Assembly (NCBI RefSeq): GCF_030252345.1
Contig: NZ_CP126980.1
Location: forward strand, 1,689,501-1,753,500
Direction of reading: 5' to 3'
DNA length: 64,000 nt
DNA from: Actinoplanes oblitus
Lineage (GTDB): Bacteria; Actinomycetota; Actinomycetes; Mycobacteriales; Micromonosporaceae
This document shows positions 23,541-33,345 of the stretch, piece by piece (position 1 is the first letter of the stretch; each line of letters begins with the position of its first letter). Under the pieces are notes generated by a model. The model had not been told where the DNA came from and made no database searches. It was given only the letters and a program-made list of their open reading frames with translations. A program made the position numbers and the translations under genes.

Positions 23541-24794
23541 ATGCAACGCATCCTCTCCACCGAACTGGCGTCCCACCCGTACGAAAAGGTCCGGGTGGAC
23601 GGCTGGATCCATCGGATCCGCCGGTTGAAATCGGTCTGCTTCCTGATCGTCAGGGACGCGGCCGGGCTCGCCCAGGTGGTGCTGACCGACCCGGCGCAGC
23701 TGACCGCGCCGGAGGAGAGCGTCGTCTCGGTCACCGCCACCGTCACCCCGAACGAGCAGGCTCCGCACGGCGTCGAGCTGACCGGACCGGAGATCCACGT
23801 GCACGCCGCCGCGGACGTACCGTTGCCGTTCGAGCTGCATCGACCCGAGCTGACCGCGGGCCTGCCGGCCCAGCTGGACCACGCGGCCCTCGCTCTGCGG
23901 CATCCGGCCCGGCGGGCCGCGCTGCGGATCTCCGCTGCCGCGACCGCCGGTTTCCGCGCGGCCCTCGAGGCGCAACGGTTCGTCGAGATCCACACTCCGA
24001 AGATCGTCGAGTCGGCCACCGAGTCCGGCGCGAACGTCTTCCAGCTGGACTATTTCGGACGGCCCGGCTATCTCGCGCAGTCGCCGCAGTTCTACAAGCA
24101 AATGATGGTCGGCGTCTTCGAGCGGGTCTTCGAGGTCGGTCCGGTGTTCCGCGCGGAGAACAGCGACACCGCGCGGCATCTGACCCAGTACACGTCGCTG
24201 GACGCCGAGATGGGCTTCGTCGCCGACCACCGGGACGTGATGGCCGCGCTGACCCGGACGATCGCCGGGATGTTCGGCGAGATCACCGAGCGCACGGCAT
24301 ACGAGACGCCCGAGGTGCCGGCCGAGATCCCGGCGGTGCGCTTCGCCGAGGCGCTGCGGATCGCCGGGGCGCCGGCCGACGAGCCGGACCTGGCCCCGTC
24401 GCACGAGCGGGCGCTGGGCGAGTGGGCGCGGCGCGAGCACGGCTCCGAGTTCGTCTTCGTGACCGGCTACCCGATGCGCAAGCGGCCGTTCTACACCCAC
24501 CCGGACCCGGCCGACCCGACCTACTCCCATGGGTTCGACCTGCTGTTCCGCGGGCTGGAGATCGTCACCGGCGGGCAGCGGCTGCACCGGCACGCCGACT
24601 ACGTCGCCGCGTTGCGCGCGGCCGGCGAACCGCTTGCCGCCTATCGGGGCTATCTGGACGCTTTCCGGTACGGCATGCCCCCGCACGGCGGCTGGGCCAT
24701 CGGCCTGGAACGCCTGGTGGCGAGGCTGACCGGCGCCGCGAACGTCCGTGCGGTCACGGCGTTCCCGAGGGACCCGCACCGGGTCGCGCCGTAG
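23541..24794 (+). CDS. aspS: Archaeal-type aspartyl-tRNA synthetase
   Basis: 417-residue class II aminoacyl-tRNA synthetase: OB-fold anticodon domain at about 1-100 (VRVDGWIHRIRRLK), then the catalytic domain with the AspRS signature QSPQFYKQ, motif 2 VGPVFRAENSDTARHLTQYTSLDAEMGF (shown in part; it spans about residues 194-221) and motif 3 GWAIGLERLVARL. It lacks the bacterial GAD insertion and the ~590-residue length of bacterial AspS, so it is the archaeal, often non-discriminating type that can charge tRNA-Asp and tRNA-Asn. AGGAGG lies upstream of ATG 23541. A standard bacterial aspS is probably elsewhere in the genome, so this may be a second, T-box-controlled copy. Confidence 0.92.
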   Translation: MQRILSTELASHPYEKVRVDGWIHRIRRLKSVCFLIVRDAAGLAQVVLTDPAQLTAPEESVVSVTATVTPNEQAPHGVELTGPEIHVHAAADVPLPFELHRPELTAGLPAQLDHAALALRHPARRAALRISAAATAGFRAALEAQRFVEIHTPKIVESATESGANVFQLDYFGRPGYLAQSPQFYKQMMVGVFERVFEVGPVFRAENSDTARHLTQYTSLDAEMGFVADHRDVMAALTRTIAGMFGEITERTAYETPEVPAEIPAVRFAEALRIAGAPADEPDLAPSHERALGEWARREHGSEFVFVTGYPMRKRPFYTHPDPADPTYSHGFDLLFRGLEIVTGGQRLHRHADYVAALRAAGEPLAAYRGYLDAFRYGMPPHGGWAIGLERLVARLTGAANVRAVTAFPRDPHRVAP

Positions 24795-24810
24795 TCGTAG
24801 GTTGGGGCCC

Positions 24811-25983
24811 GTGCTCATCGACCTCGACGTGGCTCCGGCGCCCGCCCCCGAGCGGACCCGCCGGATCCCGTGGCGCGAGTTGCGGGCCACCGTCGCGATC
24901 GCCGTGCTGTTGCTGCTCGGTGCCGCGGCCGCGCCACCCCGGATCGAGGCCTTCCCGCGGGTGGCCGGCTCCGGCGGCCGGGCCACGTCGAGTGTCCTGC
25001 TCACCCCGGAGGCGCTCTACACCGTGCAGCCGGTCGCCGGCGACGGCGTCGACCTCGTCGCCCAGCCGATGCGGCCGGGTGGCCCGGCCTGGCGGGTCCG
25101 GCTCTCGCTGACCGGCGGCGCCGACCTCTGGCTGTACCGCTCCGGCCCGGTGCTGGTGGCCGCCGACCAGACGGAGCTGGTGGTGCTGGACCCGGCGACC
25201 GGTGAGGACCGCTGGTCGACGGTGAGCCCGGCGATCGTGACCGGTGATCGGGTGCTGCTCACCGACTACCAGGACGGGTACCCGCTGCTGCGCCTGGCCG
25301 ACCTGGCGACCGGCCGGATCGGGTGGACCCGGCGCGGCTCGGCGGACCGCGCGATGCTCGACCCGGCCGGGCGGTACCTGCTGACCTTGGACGGCCTGAA
25401 CGGCGCGCGGGTGTGGTCGGCCGCCGACGGGCGGGAGCTGGCGCGCCGATCGGTGACCGAGTCGATCGACCCGGACGACCCGCAGGCGGTGCTGGCCGGC
25501 GATCAGGCCTACGTCCTGGGGCCGGATACGGTGACCGCGCTGCGCCTGCCGGACCTGGCACCGGTCTGGGCCGAGCCGGCCCGGGTGCCGATGCCCCGGA
25601 GCGCCGTGTCCTGCGGCGACCTGCTCTGCGTGCTGGGCGAGCGGGGCCTGACCGCGATCGACCCGCACACCGGCGCGGTGCGCTGGACCGTGGCCGGGTG
25701 GCACGGCTACCTCCGAGGCGTGACCCGGACCCTGGACGAGCGGCTCGTGCTGCTCGATCCGGCGACCGGCCGGGTGACCCGCCGGCTGGGTCGCGGCGAG
25801 GCGACCGGCGACCTGATGCTGCGCGCGGCCGGCGACCACACCGAGGTCACCGACCTGCGCACCGGCCGGCTCTACGGCACGCTGCCGGGGGTGCTGCCGT
25901 ACGGCTGCACGGCCGTCGACGACCTGGTGGCCTGCGCCGACCAGGGCGCCACCGTCGTCTTCCGGATCAGAAGAGGGTCGTGA
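24811..25983 (+). CDS. PQQ-like beta-propeller membrane-anchored protein
   Basis: GTG 24811 gives 390 residues with one N-terminal membrane helix ([16 protein letters not shown]) after a charged stretch. The rest is a beta-propeller of PQQ/BamB-like blades with the repeated pattern [41 protein letters not shown]. Such proteins are likely extracytoplasmic scaffolds; no enzyme residues are evident. It starts 16 nt after the aspS stop, so the two may be cotranscribed. Its 3' end overlaps the convergent lipB stop by 17 nt. Confidence 0.85.
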   Translation: MLIDLDVAPAPAPERTRRIPWRELRATVAIAVLLLLGAAAAPPRIEAFPRVAGSGGRATSSVLLTPEALYTVQPVAGDGVDLVAQPMRPGGPAWRVRLSLTGGADLWLYRSGPVLVAADQTELVVLDPATGEDRWSTVSPAIVTGDRVLLTDYQDGYPLLRLADLATGRIGWTRRGSADRAMLDPAGRYLLTLDGLNGARVWSAADGRELARRSVTESIDPDDPQAVLAGDQAYVLGPDTVTALRLPDLAPVWAEPARVPMPRSAVSCGDLLCVLGERGLTAIDPHTGAVRWTVAGWHGYLRGVTRTLDERLVLLDPATGRVTRRLGRGEATGDLMLRAAGDHTEVTDLRTGRLYGTLPGVLPYGCTAVDDLVACADQGATVVFRIRRGS

Positions 25984-26596
25984 GGTGCCGCTCGACCACC
26001 GGCATCACCTCGGCCACCGTCACCGGCCGGCCCAGCTCGGCGCTGAGTGAGGTGACCCCGGCGTCCCGGATCCCGCACGGCACGAACCGGTCGAAGTTCG
26101 CCAGGTCGCAGTCGCAGTTCAGCGCGAAGCCGTGCAGCGTCACGCCGCGCGCCACCCGGATCCCGATCTGGGCGATCTTGCGGTCCGGCCCGCCGTCGGT
26201 GGCCCGGACCCAGGCCCCGCTGCGGCCCTCGACCCGCTCGGTGGGCACGCCGAACTCCGCGCAGACGTCGATCAGCAGCTGCTCGACGCGGCGCACGTAG
26301 GCCACCACGTCGACCGGGTCGGGCAGGCGCAGGATCGGGTAACCGACCAGCTGGCCCGGCCCGTGCCAGGTGATCTTGCCGCCGCGGTCGACGTCGACCA
26401 CCGGGGTGCCGTCCCACGGGCGGTCGGCGGGCTCGGTGCGCTTGCCGGCGGTGAAGACGCTCGGGTGCTCCAGCAGCAGGATGGTGTCCGGCCGGTCGCC
26501 GTCGGCCACGGCCTCGTGCAGGCGCTTCTGCTCGTCCCACGCGTCGCGGTAATCGACCAGTCCGGGGCGAAGAACGGTGAGTACGGAGGTTGTCAC
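25967..26596 (-). CDS. lipB: Octanoyltransferase LipB
   Basis: 209 residues. LipB moves octanoate from acyl-carrier protein to apo-lipoyl domains. The family motifs are present: [31 protein letters not shown], the lysine in DRKIAQIG and the catalytic Cys in FVPCGI. The chosen GTG (26596) starts [12 protein letters not shown]; no strong ribosome site is visible, so translation may be leaderless. It lies downstream of the GT-C gene on the same strand. Confidence 0.97.
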   Translation of the reverse strand: MTTSVLTVLRPGLVDYRDAWDEQKRLHEAVADGDRPDTILLLEHPSVFTAGKRTEPADRPWDGTPVVDVDRGGKITWHGPGQLVGYPILRLPDPVDVVAYVRRVEQLLIDVCAEFGVPTERVEGRSGAWVRATDGGPDRKIAQIGIRVARGVTLHGFALNCDCDLANFDRFVPCGIRDAGVTSLSAELGRPVTVAEVMPVVERHLTTLF

Positions 26597-26628
26597 AGCG
26601 GAAAGCCTAGCCCCGTACTCACCGGTAC

Positions 26629-28509
26629 TCAGCGGTCGACGGGGTCCAGACCGCGACGGATGCGCCACACCAGGACGTCGTCGACCCGTTCCGGCGGGCC
26701 GAGCAGGTCGATGGCGGTGGCGAGCACCGCGTCCCGGGACAGCGTCTGGTGGTCGGAGCCGGTGATCTCGGCGGGCAGGAAGACCGCGTCCACTCCCCAG
26801 TACTCGAAATCGGCCCGGGCCTGGGCGCGGTCGGCGTTGTTGAGCTGGATGACGTAGTTCCACCAGGCGGCGCGCAGGAAGAGCCAGTCGGTGGCCCGCG
26901 GGGGTGCGCCGATCTGGCCCTGCCGCTTCTTGCCGGCCTCGCCCGCCACCTGCGGGCCGAGGAAGTAACCGGCCGGGATCCGGAAGTGCTCGCCGCCGCG
27001 GGCCAGCGTGTACGCCTGCCACCGCTGCCCGTCCGCGGTGACGTTCAACGCGAACGGCAGCGCGGAGATCGTCCCGCCGTCCGTCACGTATCTCTTCCAG
27101 GTGCCGTTGGCGATGAACGCCGGCTCGGGGGAGCGGTGCTGGACCCGCAGCGGCAGCGGGACGAGCGGGAGCAGGCTGACCACCACCGCCGCGGACAGCG
27201 CGGTGTGCAGCGTGCCGAGCTTGATCCGCCGGCTGAGCAGCTCGTCCAGCAGCAGCGCCAGCAGGATGCCGAACACCCCGACCACCACCAGCGAGAGCCG
27301 GACCGGCAGCGCGGAGTTGAACAGCGGCAGGTGCTGCAGGGCGGCGTAGGGCAGCGGGAAGTGGTACATGTGCTTGTTGATGAACAGCCGCGGCCCCCAG
27401 GAGAGCACCACGAAGACCACTCCGACCACGCCGACAGCGCGCAGCGTGGCCCGGCGCCCCGGCGCGACCCGCCGCCGGAGCAGCAGGTAACCGGCGATCA
27501 TCAGGACGATCATCGGGACGCCGAAGAACGACGTCTCCTCTGTCGCGTTCGGCGCCAGGTCCTTGTGCAGCCCGGCCATCGCGGCCAGCGACCGGCTCGG
27601 GAAGGACAGGTACGACGCCAGGTCCTCGGCGAAGAACTTCTGGTTGAACCCGGTCCCGGAGAACGTCTGCGGCCCGGCGAAGTGCATGTAGAGCGGGTAG
27701 GCGAGCAGCGCCCCGGCCACCACGGCGGTCACCGCGAGCGCCCGCAGCACGGTGCCCAGCGCCGCCCGCGCCTCCTGCCGCACCGCCTCGGCGCACGACC
27801 ACACCACCAGGAAGATGCCGCTGGCCAGGGCGGTGTAGAACAACCCCTCGGCGGCGATCGAGAAGCCGACGGCGAGCAGCACCCCGAGCGTGAGCCCGTT
27901 GCGCAGCCAGCGGCCCTCCTCGCGGAGCTTGAGCACCTGCCAGACCACCACCGGGGCGACCCAGCCGGCGGTCCAGTTCAGGTGACCGTTGGCGTGCGAG
28001 ATGAAGCCCGGCGCGAACCCGCAGAACAACCCGGCCACCGCGGCCGCCCCGGCGTTGCCGACCAGCCAGCGGCGCAGGAACAGGTACCAGGCGAAGGCGG
28101 AACCGGCCAGGTTCAGGGTCAGCACCGTCACGAAGCTGATCTGCGGGCCGGCCAGGTGGGTGACCGGCGTCATCAGCACCGTGTACACCGTGATCGAGGT
28201 GTTGGCGGCCAGGTTCACCCCGAGCGGGGCGTTCAGCAGGTCGGTGAAGAACGGGTCCGCGCCGTGCGTGACGGTGTAGTACCCATACCCCATCAGCCAC
28301 TCGAAGAAGGCCTGGTCACCGACGTTGTCGGCGAGCACGTGCGTGTACGGGTCCGCCCACAGGCCGTGGGTCACATAGCCCGCCATGGCGAGCGCGACCA
28401 GGGCCACGGTCAGATGAGCCCGCCAGGCGCGCGGCCGGCGGCCGGGCGTGGTGACGGGCTCCGAGGGGCGATCGGCGGACGCGGCGGGGGCGGGGGCGGT
28501 CACGGACAT
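26629..28509 (-). CDS. Polytopic membrane protein, GT-C glycosyltransferase-like
   Basis: A 626-residue protein with about eleven hydrophobic helices. An early loop contains [18 protein letters not shown], with acidic residues in the first periplasmic loop, as in GT-C enzymes that use polyprenyl-phosphate sugars. The last 150 residues form a soluble domain outside the membrane. The substrate cannot be read. It lies 32 nt upstream of lipB on the same strand and so may be cotranscribed with it. The gene is not part of the M. tuberculosis order as I recall it. Confidence 0.75.
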   Translation of the reverse strand: MSVTAPAPAASADRPSEPVTTPGRRPRAWRAHLTVALVALAMAGYVTHGLWADPYTHVLADNVGDQAFFEWLMGYGYYTVTHGADPFFTDLLNAPLGVNLAANTSITVYTVLMTPVTHLAGPQISFVTVLTLNLAGSAFAWYLFLRRWLVGNAGAAAVAGLFCGFAPGFISHANGHLNWTAGWVAPVVVWQVLKLREEGRWLRNGLTLGVLLAVGFSIAAEGLFYTALASGIFLVVWSCAEAVRQEARAALGTVLRALAVTAVVAGALLAYPLYMHFAGPQTFSGTGFNQKFFAEDLASYLSFPSRSLAAMAGLHKDLAPNATEETSFFGVPMIVLMIAGYLLLRRRVAPGRRATLRAVGVVGVVFVVLSWGPRLFINKHMYHFPLPYAALQHLPLFNSALPVRLSLVVVGVFGILLALLLDELLSRRIKLGTLHTALSAAVVVSLLPLVPLPLRVQHRSPEPAFIANGTWKRYVTDGGTISALPFALNVTADGQRWQAYTLARGGEHFRIPAGYFLGPQVAGEAGKKRQGQIGAPPRATDWLFLRAAWWNYVIQLNNADRAQARADFEYWGVDAVFLPAEITGSDHQTLSRDAVLATAIDLLGPPERVDDVLVWRIRRGLDPVDR

Positions 28510-28539
28510 CAGGCGCAGGTTAGCAGCGGGAGCTGTAGA

Positions 28540-29439
28540 TCAGCGGCCGATCGCGGGTTCGGGTCGCAAAGCCGCCGCCAAGCCGGACTCGATGTCCGGG
28601 TATGCCCAGGAGAATCCGGCGTCGCGCAGCACCGCGGGAACCACCCGCTGACTGCGCCGCGTCTCCCCGCCCAGCTCGCCGAGAACGACGTCGAGCACCG
28701 GGCCGGGCACCGAGAACAGGGCCGGGCGGTGCAGCCGGTCGGCCAGCGCGCGGGTGAACTCGGCGTTGGTGCACTGCCGGGCGGAGACCAGGTTGACCGG
28801 TCCGGCCAGATCCTCGCGCTCCAGCAGGAACTCGGTGGCGCCCAGCCAGTCGGCCAGCGCGATCCAGGCCATCCACTGCCGCCCGCCGCCGAGCCGGGCC
28901 CCGCCGCCCAGCTTGAACAGCGGCAGCAGCGGCTTGAGCAGCGAACCGGTCCGGTCCAGCACCGGCGCGGTGCGCAGCAGGACGACCCGGACACCGGCGT
29001 CCTCGGCGGGCCGGGCGGCGGCCTCCCAGACCCGGCACAGGTCGGCCAGGAACGTGTTACCCGCCGACGCCTCCTCGGTGACCTCCTGGTCGCCGGTGTC
29101 GCCGTACCAGCCGACCGCCGAGGACTGCAGCAGGGCGCGGGGGCGGTCGGCGGCCGGCAGTCTCGCGATGGTCCGGGCGATCGTGTCGGTGGTGTTCACC
29201 CGGCTGGCCCGCAGCACCCGCTTGTAGCCGGCGGTCCAGCGCTGCCCGCCGATGTTCGCCCCGGCCAGGTTGATCACCGCGTCCGCGCCGGCCAGCAGCT
29301 CGGAGTCGAGTCGTCCCTGCCCCGGATCCCAGGTGGCCGGCTGTCGCACCAGCCGGTGGACGTCGTGCCCGTGCTGCCTCAACCGGTCGGTGAGCCGGGT
29401 CCCGAGAAAGCCGGAGGCGCCGGCCATGACGATCCGCAT
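28540..29439 (-). CDS. TIGR01777 family NAD(P)-dependent epimerase-like protein
   Basis: A 299-residue Rossmann-fold protein of the extended SDR family. The nucleotide-binding motif is GASGFLG near the N-terminus (MRIVMAGASGFLGTRL), followed by AVINLAGANIGGQRW and SAVGWYGDTG. The C-terminal DUF1731-like segment (VVPAVLRDAGFSWAYPDIESGL) is typical of TIGR01777/YfcH. The substrate is unknown. The neighbour relation with lipB and sucB is conserved in actinobacteria. Confidence 0.93.
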   Translation of the reverse strand: MRIVMAGASGFLGTRLTDRLRQHGHDVHRLVRQPATWDPGQGRLDSELLAGADAVINLAGANIGGQRWTAGYKRVLRASRVNTTDTIARTIARLPAADRPRALLQSSAVGWYGDTGDQEVTEEASAGNTFLADLCRVWEAAARPAEDAGVRVVLLRTAPVLDRTGSLLKPLLPLFKLGGGARLGGGRQWMAWIALADWLGATEFLLEREDLAGPVNLVSARQCTNAEFTRALADRLHRPALFSVPGPVLDVVLGELGGETRRSQRVVPAVLRDAGFSWAYPDIESGLAAALRPEPAIGR

Positions 29440-29479
29440 GTCCCCAGTCTTTCCCGAAAGAGATCCAGATCAAAACAAA

Positions 29480-29510
29480 ACTGGGGTACGCCACAACGGC
29501 GCACCCCAGT
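29480..29510 (-). terminator. Rho-independent terminator of sucB
   Basis: Inverted repeat ACTGGGGT (29480-29487) with ACCCCAGT (29503-29510), with additional inner GCC/GGC pairing. On the minus strand it is followed by TTTTGTTTTG, an unusually good U-tract for this genome. It lies 17 nt after the sucB stop. Confidence 0.9.
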
Positions 29511-29526
29511 GATGTCTAACGCGAAC

Positions 29527-31344
29527 TCACAACCCGAGGTCGGCCTCGAAGTGCCCGCCCTCCAGGCGCTCCTTCAGCGTGCCCAGGAAGCGGGCGGCGT
29601 CCGCGCCGTCCACGATCCGGTGGTCGTAGCTGAGCGCCAGGTAGACCATCGAGCGGGGCGCGATGATCTCGCCCAGGTTCGGGTCGTTCACGATCACCGG
29701 GCGCTTGACCACCGCGCCCAGGCCGAGGATGCCGACCTGCGGCTGGTTGATGATCGGCGTGTCGAAGAGGGCGCCCCGGCTGCCGGTGTTGGTCAGCGTG
29801 AAGGTGCCGCCACCGAGCTCGTCCGGCCCGATCTTGTTGTTGCGGGTGCGCTCCGCGACGTCCGCGATCCGCTTGGCCAGGCCGCCCAGGTTCAGGTCGC
29901 CGGCGTCCTTGATGACCGGGACGACCAGGCCCTTCGGCGCGTCCACGGCGATGCCCAGGTGCTCGGCACCGTGGTAGGTGACGGTGCCGGCCTCGACGTC
30001 GATCGACGAGTTGACCACCGGGTGCTGCTGCAGCGCCTCGACGGTGGCCAGGGCGAAGAACGGCAGGAAGGTCAGCTTCACGCCGTGCTTGGCCTGGAAG
30101 TCGGCCTTCGCCTTGTTCCGCAGCGTCGCGATCTTGGTGACGTCCACCTCGACCACGGTGGTGAGCTGCGCCGAGATCTGCAGCGACTCCACCATGCGCC
30201 GGGCGATGGTGGCCCGGATCCGGGTGAGCTTCTCGGTGCGGCCGCGCAGCGGGCTGGGCTCCGGCTTGGCCTTGGCCTCGGCCGGAGCGGCGGCGGCCGG
30301 GGCGGACGCGGCCGGGGCGGCGGTCTCGGCCTTGGCCGCGGCGGCCTTCTCGGCGGCGTCGAGCACGTCCTGCTTGCGGATCCGGCCTCCGACGCCGGTC
30401 CCCGTCAGCGAGGACAGGTCGACACCCTTCTCCGCGGCCAGCTTGCGGACCAGCGGCGTCACGTAACCGGCGTCGCCGGCGCCGTTCGCCTTGACCGTCT
30501 CGGCGGCCGGCGCGGCCGGCTGCGCGGGAGCGGCCGGGGCCGGCTGCTTGGTCTCGGCGGCCGGAGCGGGGGTCGCGTAGGACTCGCCGGCCGGGGCCGA
30601 CTCGGCCTTCGGCTGGGCCTGCTGCGGCGCGGGCGCCGGCTTCGACTCGACCTGCGGGGCCGGCTTGGACTCCACCTGCGGCGCCGGAGCCGGCTTCGAC
30701 TCGGCCCGCGGCGCTGACGACGCCGAGCCGACGATCGCCAGCACGCCGCCGACCTCGGCGGTCTCGTCCTCCGGGACCCGGATCTCCAGCAGCGTGCCGG
30801 CCACCGGCGACGGGATCTCGGTGTCGACCTTGTCGGTGGAGACCTCGAGCAGCGGCTCGTCCAGCTCGACGGTCTCGCCGACCTGCTTGAGCCAGCGGGT
30901 GACGGTGCCCTCGGTGACGCTCTCGCCGAGCGCCGGCATCTTCACCTCGGTGCCCTCGCCGGCCTCGGCGGCCGGGGCCGCCGTCTGCGGGGCGGGGGCC
31001 TCCTCCTCGACCGGCTTCTCGGTCGACGGGGTGGTCGGGGCGGGCGGCTCGGGCTCGGCCTGCTCCTCCTGCTGCGGTGCGGGGGCGGCCGCACCGGCGT
31101 CCTCGCCCTCGCCCGCGATGACGGCCAGCTCGCTGCCGACCTCCGCGGTCTCGTCCTCGCCGACCACGATCCGCGAGAGCACGCCCGCGGCGGGCGACGG
31201 GATCTCCGTGTCGACCTTGTCGGTGGAGACCTCGAGCAGCGGCTCGTCCAGCTCGACGCGCTCGCCCTCCTGCTTGAGCCAGCGCGTGACGGTGCCCTCG
31301 GTGACGCTCTCACCCAGCCGCGGCATGGTTACCGATGTCGGCAT
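29527..31344 (-). CDS. sucB: 2-oxoglutarate dehydrogenase E2 (dihydrolipoamide succinyltransferase)
   Basis: 605 residues with two lipoyl domains (lipoyl lysines K43 and K172, each in [12 protein letters not shown]), long Ala/Pro/Glu linkers, an E3-binding domain ([21 protein letters not shown]) and a C-terminal acyltransferase core with the catalytic DHRIVDG motif. In actinobacteria this gene product (DlaT/SucB) can serve the pyruvate complex as well as, or instead of, the oxoglutarate complex, so the symbol does not fix the substrate. It lies downstream of lpd on the same strand, across a 98-nt spacer with a long inverted repeat. AAGGAG precedes the ATG. Confidence 0.95.
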   Translation of the reverse strand: MPTSVTMPRLGESVTEGTVTRWLKQEGERVELDEPLLEVSTDKVDTEIPSPAAGVLSRIVVGEDETAEVGSELAVIAGEGEDAGAAAPAPQQEEQAEPEPPAPTTPSTEKPVEEEAPAPQTAAPAAEAGEGTEVKMPALGESVTEGTVTRWLKQVGETVELDEPLLEVSTDKVDTEIPSPVAGTLLEIRVPEDETAEVGGVLAIVGSASSAPRAESKPAPAPQVESKPAPQVESKPAPAPQQAQPKAESAPAGESYATPAPAAETKQPAPAAPAQPAAPAAETVKANGAGDAGYVTPLVRKLAAEKGVDLSSLTGTGVGGRIRKQDVLDAAEKAAAAKAETAAPAASAPAAAAPAEAKAKPEPSPLRGRTEKLTRIRATIARRMVESLQISAQLTTVVEVDVTKIATLRNKAKADFQAKHGVKLTFLPFFALATVEALQQHPVVNSSIDVEAGTVTYHGAEHLGIAVDAPKGLVVPVIKDAGDLNLGGLAKRIADVAERTRNNKIGPDELGGGTFTLTNTGSRGALFDTPIINQPQVGILGLGAVVKRPVIVNDPNLGEIIAPRSMVYLALSYDHRIVDGADAARFLGTLKERLEGGHFEADLGL

Positions 31345-31368
31345 CTTTCCCCAAACTCCTTAACGCCA

Positions 31369-31428
31369 ATGAGGCTTGTTCACGACGGTCGAGACGTACC
31401 CACGACGCTTATCGTGAATAAGCCTCAT
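31369..31428. repeat. 17-bp inverted repeat between lpd and sucB
   Basis: ATGAGGCTTGTTCACGA (31369-31385) pairs with TCGTGAATAAGCCTCAT (31412-31428); a single position is a G/T mismatch, allowed as a wobble pair in one RNA strand. The 26-nt loop has no obvious gene. It is just upstream of the sucB ribosome site and 14 nt after the lpd stop. It could stabilise or process the lpd-sucB mRNA, attenuate it, or bind a regulator. Confidence 0.75.
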
Positions 31429-31442
31429 CGAAGCGATCTGAT

Positions 31443-32834
31443 TCAGCTGTGCGCGTGCAGGGGCTTGCCCGCGAGCGCGAGGAAAGCCTCGCCCAGCGCC
31501 TCGTTCTGCGTCGGGTGGGCGTGCACGAGCTGGGCGACCTCCTCCGGGAAGGCCTCCCAGTTGTAGATCAGCTGGGCCTCGCCGACCAGCTCGCCCATCC
31601 GGGCGCCGACCATGTGGACGCCGACCACCGGACCGTCCTCGACGCGGACCAGCTTGACGAAGCCGGCCGTCTTGAGGATCTGGCTCTTGCCGTTGCCGCC
31701 CAGGTTGTAGTTGTACGACGTGACCTTGTCAGCGCCGTACTTCTCCTTGGCCTTGGCCTCGGTCAGGCCCACCGACGCGACCTCCGGGTCGGAGTAGGTG
31801 ACCCGCGGGATGCCGGCCTCGTCGATGACCGCCGGGTTCTTGCCGGCGATCTCCTCGGCCACGAAGATGCCCTGCTGGAAGCCGCGGTGCGCGAGCTGCA
31901 GGCCGGGCACGATGTCGCCGACCGCGTAGATGTTGCCGACGCCGGTGTGCAGGCGCTCGTTGGTGATCACGAAGCCGCGCTCCAGGGTGATGCCCTGCTC
32001 CTCGTAACCCAGGTTGGCGGTCGTCGGGCCGCGGCCGACGGCGACCAGCAGGACCTCGGCCTCCAGGGTCTCGCCGCCGGCGATGGTGACCTTGACGCCG
32101 TCGGCCGTCGTCTCCACCTTCTCGAACGGCTTGCCGACCTTGAAGTTGATCTTCCGCTTGCGGAAGGCGCGCTCGACGGTCTTCGAGATCTCCTCGTCCT
32201 CCGCGGCGACCAGCCGGGGGAGGGCCTCGATGATGGTCACGTCGGCGCCGAACGACTTCCACACGCTGGCGAACTCGACGCCGATCACGCCGCCGCCCAG
32301 CACGATCGCCGAGCTCGGCACCCGGTCCAGCTTCAGCGCGTGCTCGCTGGCGATCACCTTCTGCCCGTCGATCTCCAGGCCGGGCAGGGTCCGCGAGTAC
32401 GAGCCGGTGGCCAGGATGACGTTGCGCCCGGTGTAGCGCCGGCCGTCCACCTCGACGGTGTCCTTGCCGACCAGCTTGCCGGCGCCCTGGACCAGGGTGA
32501 TGTTCTTGTTGTGGCCGAGCAGGCCCTGCAGGCCCTTGTAGAGACGGCCGACGACGCCGTCCTTGTACGCGTTCACCCCGGCCATGTCGATACCGACCAG
32601 GTCGGCCTTGACGCCGAACTGCTCGCTCTCCCGGGTCTGGTCGGCGATCTCCGCCGCGTGCAGGAGGGCCTTGGTCGGAATGCAGCCGCGGTGCAGGCAG
32701 GTACCACCGACCTCGGCCTTGTCGATCAGCGCTACGGAGAGGTTCAGTTCGGCGGCGCGCAGCGCGGCCGCGTACCCGCCGCTGCCTGCGCCGAGGATGA
32801 CGATGTCGAAGGTTCCGCCGTTCGGCTGGCTCAC
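31443..32834 (-). CDS. lpdA: Dihydrolipoamide dehydrogenase (E3)
   Basis: 463-residue FAD flavoprotein that reoxidises the lipoyl groups of E2. It shows FAD motif GAGSGGYAAA, the redox-active disulfide C46/C51 (GGTCLHRGCIPTK), the NAD motif GGGVIGVEFAS, the second FAD motif IYAVGDIVPG and the active-site HAHPTQNE near the C-terminus. GTG 32834 is preferred, since GGAG lies 5-6 nt upstream; a longer frame would add MCDPHGDDSTTGVN. E3, E2, LipA and LipB together make the lipoate-dependent module of this region. Confidence 0.97.
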   Translation of the reverse strand: MSQPNGGTFDIVILGAGSGGYAAALRAAELNLSVALIDKAEVGGTCLHRGCIPTKALLHAAEIADQTRESEQFGVKADLVGIDMAGVNAYKDGVVGRLYKGLQGLLGHNKNITLVQGAGKLVGKDTVEVDGRRYTGRNVILATGSYSRTLPGLEIDGQKVIASEHALKLDRVPSSAIVLGGGVIGVEFASVWKSFGADVTIIEALPRLVAAEDEEISKTVERAFRKRKINFKVGKPFEKVETTADGVKVTIAGGETLEAEVLLVAVGRGPTTANLGYEEQGITLERGFVITNERLHTGVGNIYAVGDIVPGLQLAHRGFQQGIFVAEEIAGKNPAVIDEAGIPRVTYSDPEVASVGLTEAKAKEKYGADKVTSYNYNLGGNGKSQILKTAGFVKLVRVEDGPVVGVHMVGARMGELVGEAQLIYNWEAFPEEVAQLVHAHPTQNEALGEAFLALAGKPLHAHS

Positions 32835-33000
32835 GTTGACTCCAGTAGTCGAGTCGTCGCCATGTGGGTCACACAATGGAAACGGTCACAGTCCCGTCTC
32901 GGACATCTTGTCACTTCTGGACCCGCTCGATGCGGGCAGGTGCCCCAAGACACGTCGGCTCGTCGTACCCTTGCGAGACCTGAGACGAGGGGGAGCGGAA

Positions 33001-33321
33001 GTGGCTTGGTTTCGACGCCGCCCGAGATCGGTCGGTGCCGGAGGACGCCCGGTTGACCAGGCCGATCTCGAGCATCTCGCGCAGTTCGTCCGCAGCCGGA
33101 CCGGCGTCGAGGCGTTCGTCGAGCCGCGCACCACGGTGACCGAGACCACGGTGTTGCTTGTCGCACACGACGGCGAGTGGACCCGGCGGCGCATCGAGTC
33201 GCCCGAGGTGGCCCGTCGCTTCGCGCACAAGCTCTCGCTGCCCATCTACGACGTCCGGCTGCTCGGCTACCCGCAGCGGATGCGCGACTACAACGCCAGG
33301 CAGAAGCGCCGCCCGGCCTGA
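33001..33321 (+). CDS. Conserved small protein of unknown function
   Basis: GTG 33001 follows a GGGGGAG site and gives 106 residues beginning VAWFRRRPR. The body is a mixed alpha/beta sequence (VEAFVEPRTTVTETTVLLVAHDGEWTRR, positions about 40-67, then VARRFAHKLSLPIYDVRLLGYPQRMRDYN). No motif I recognise. It is divergent from lpdA and convergent with pepA, and coding looks real from its ribosome site and terminator. Confidence 0.8.
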   Translation: MAWFRRRPRSVGAGGRPVDQADLEHLAQFVRSRTGVEAFVEPRTTVTETTVLLVAHDGEWTRRRIESPEVARRFAHKLSLPIYDVRLLGYPQRMRDYNARQKRRPA

Positions 33322-33338
33322 CCCCGGGCCGGGCGGCG
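33307..33338. terminator. Bidirectional hairpin between the 106-aa gene and pepA
   Basis: CGCCGCCCGGCC (33307-33318) pairs perfectly with GGCCGGGCGGCG (33327-33338) around an 8-nt loop that includes the stop codon of the small gene. It lies 7 nt from the pepA stop, so it could end both transcripts. Confidence 0.75.
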
Positions 33339-33345
33339 CGCCCGG

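Noticed and set aside
26749..30717. A 1,300-codon + strand frame opposite the GT-C, TIGR01777 and sucB genes.
   Set aside because: Composition of a shadow frame; it crosses a strong terminator and three known genes on the other strand.
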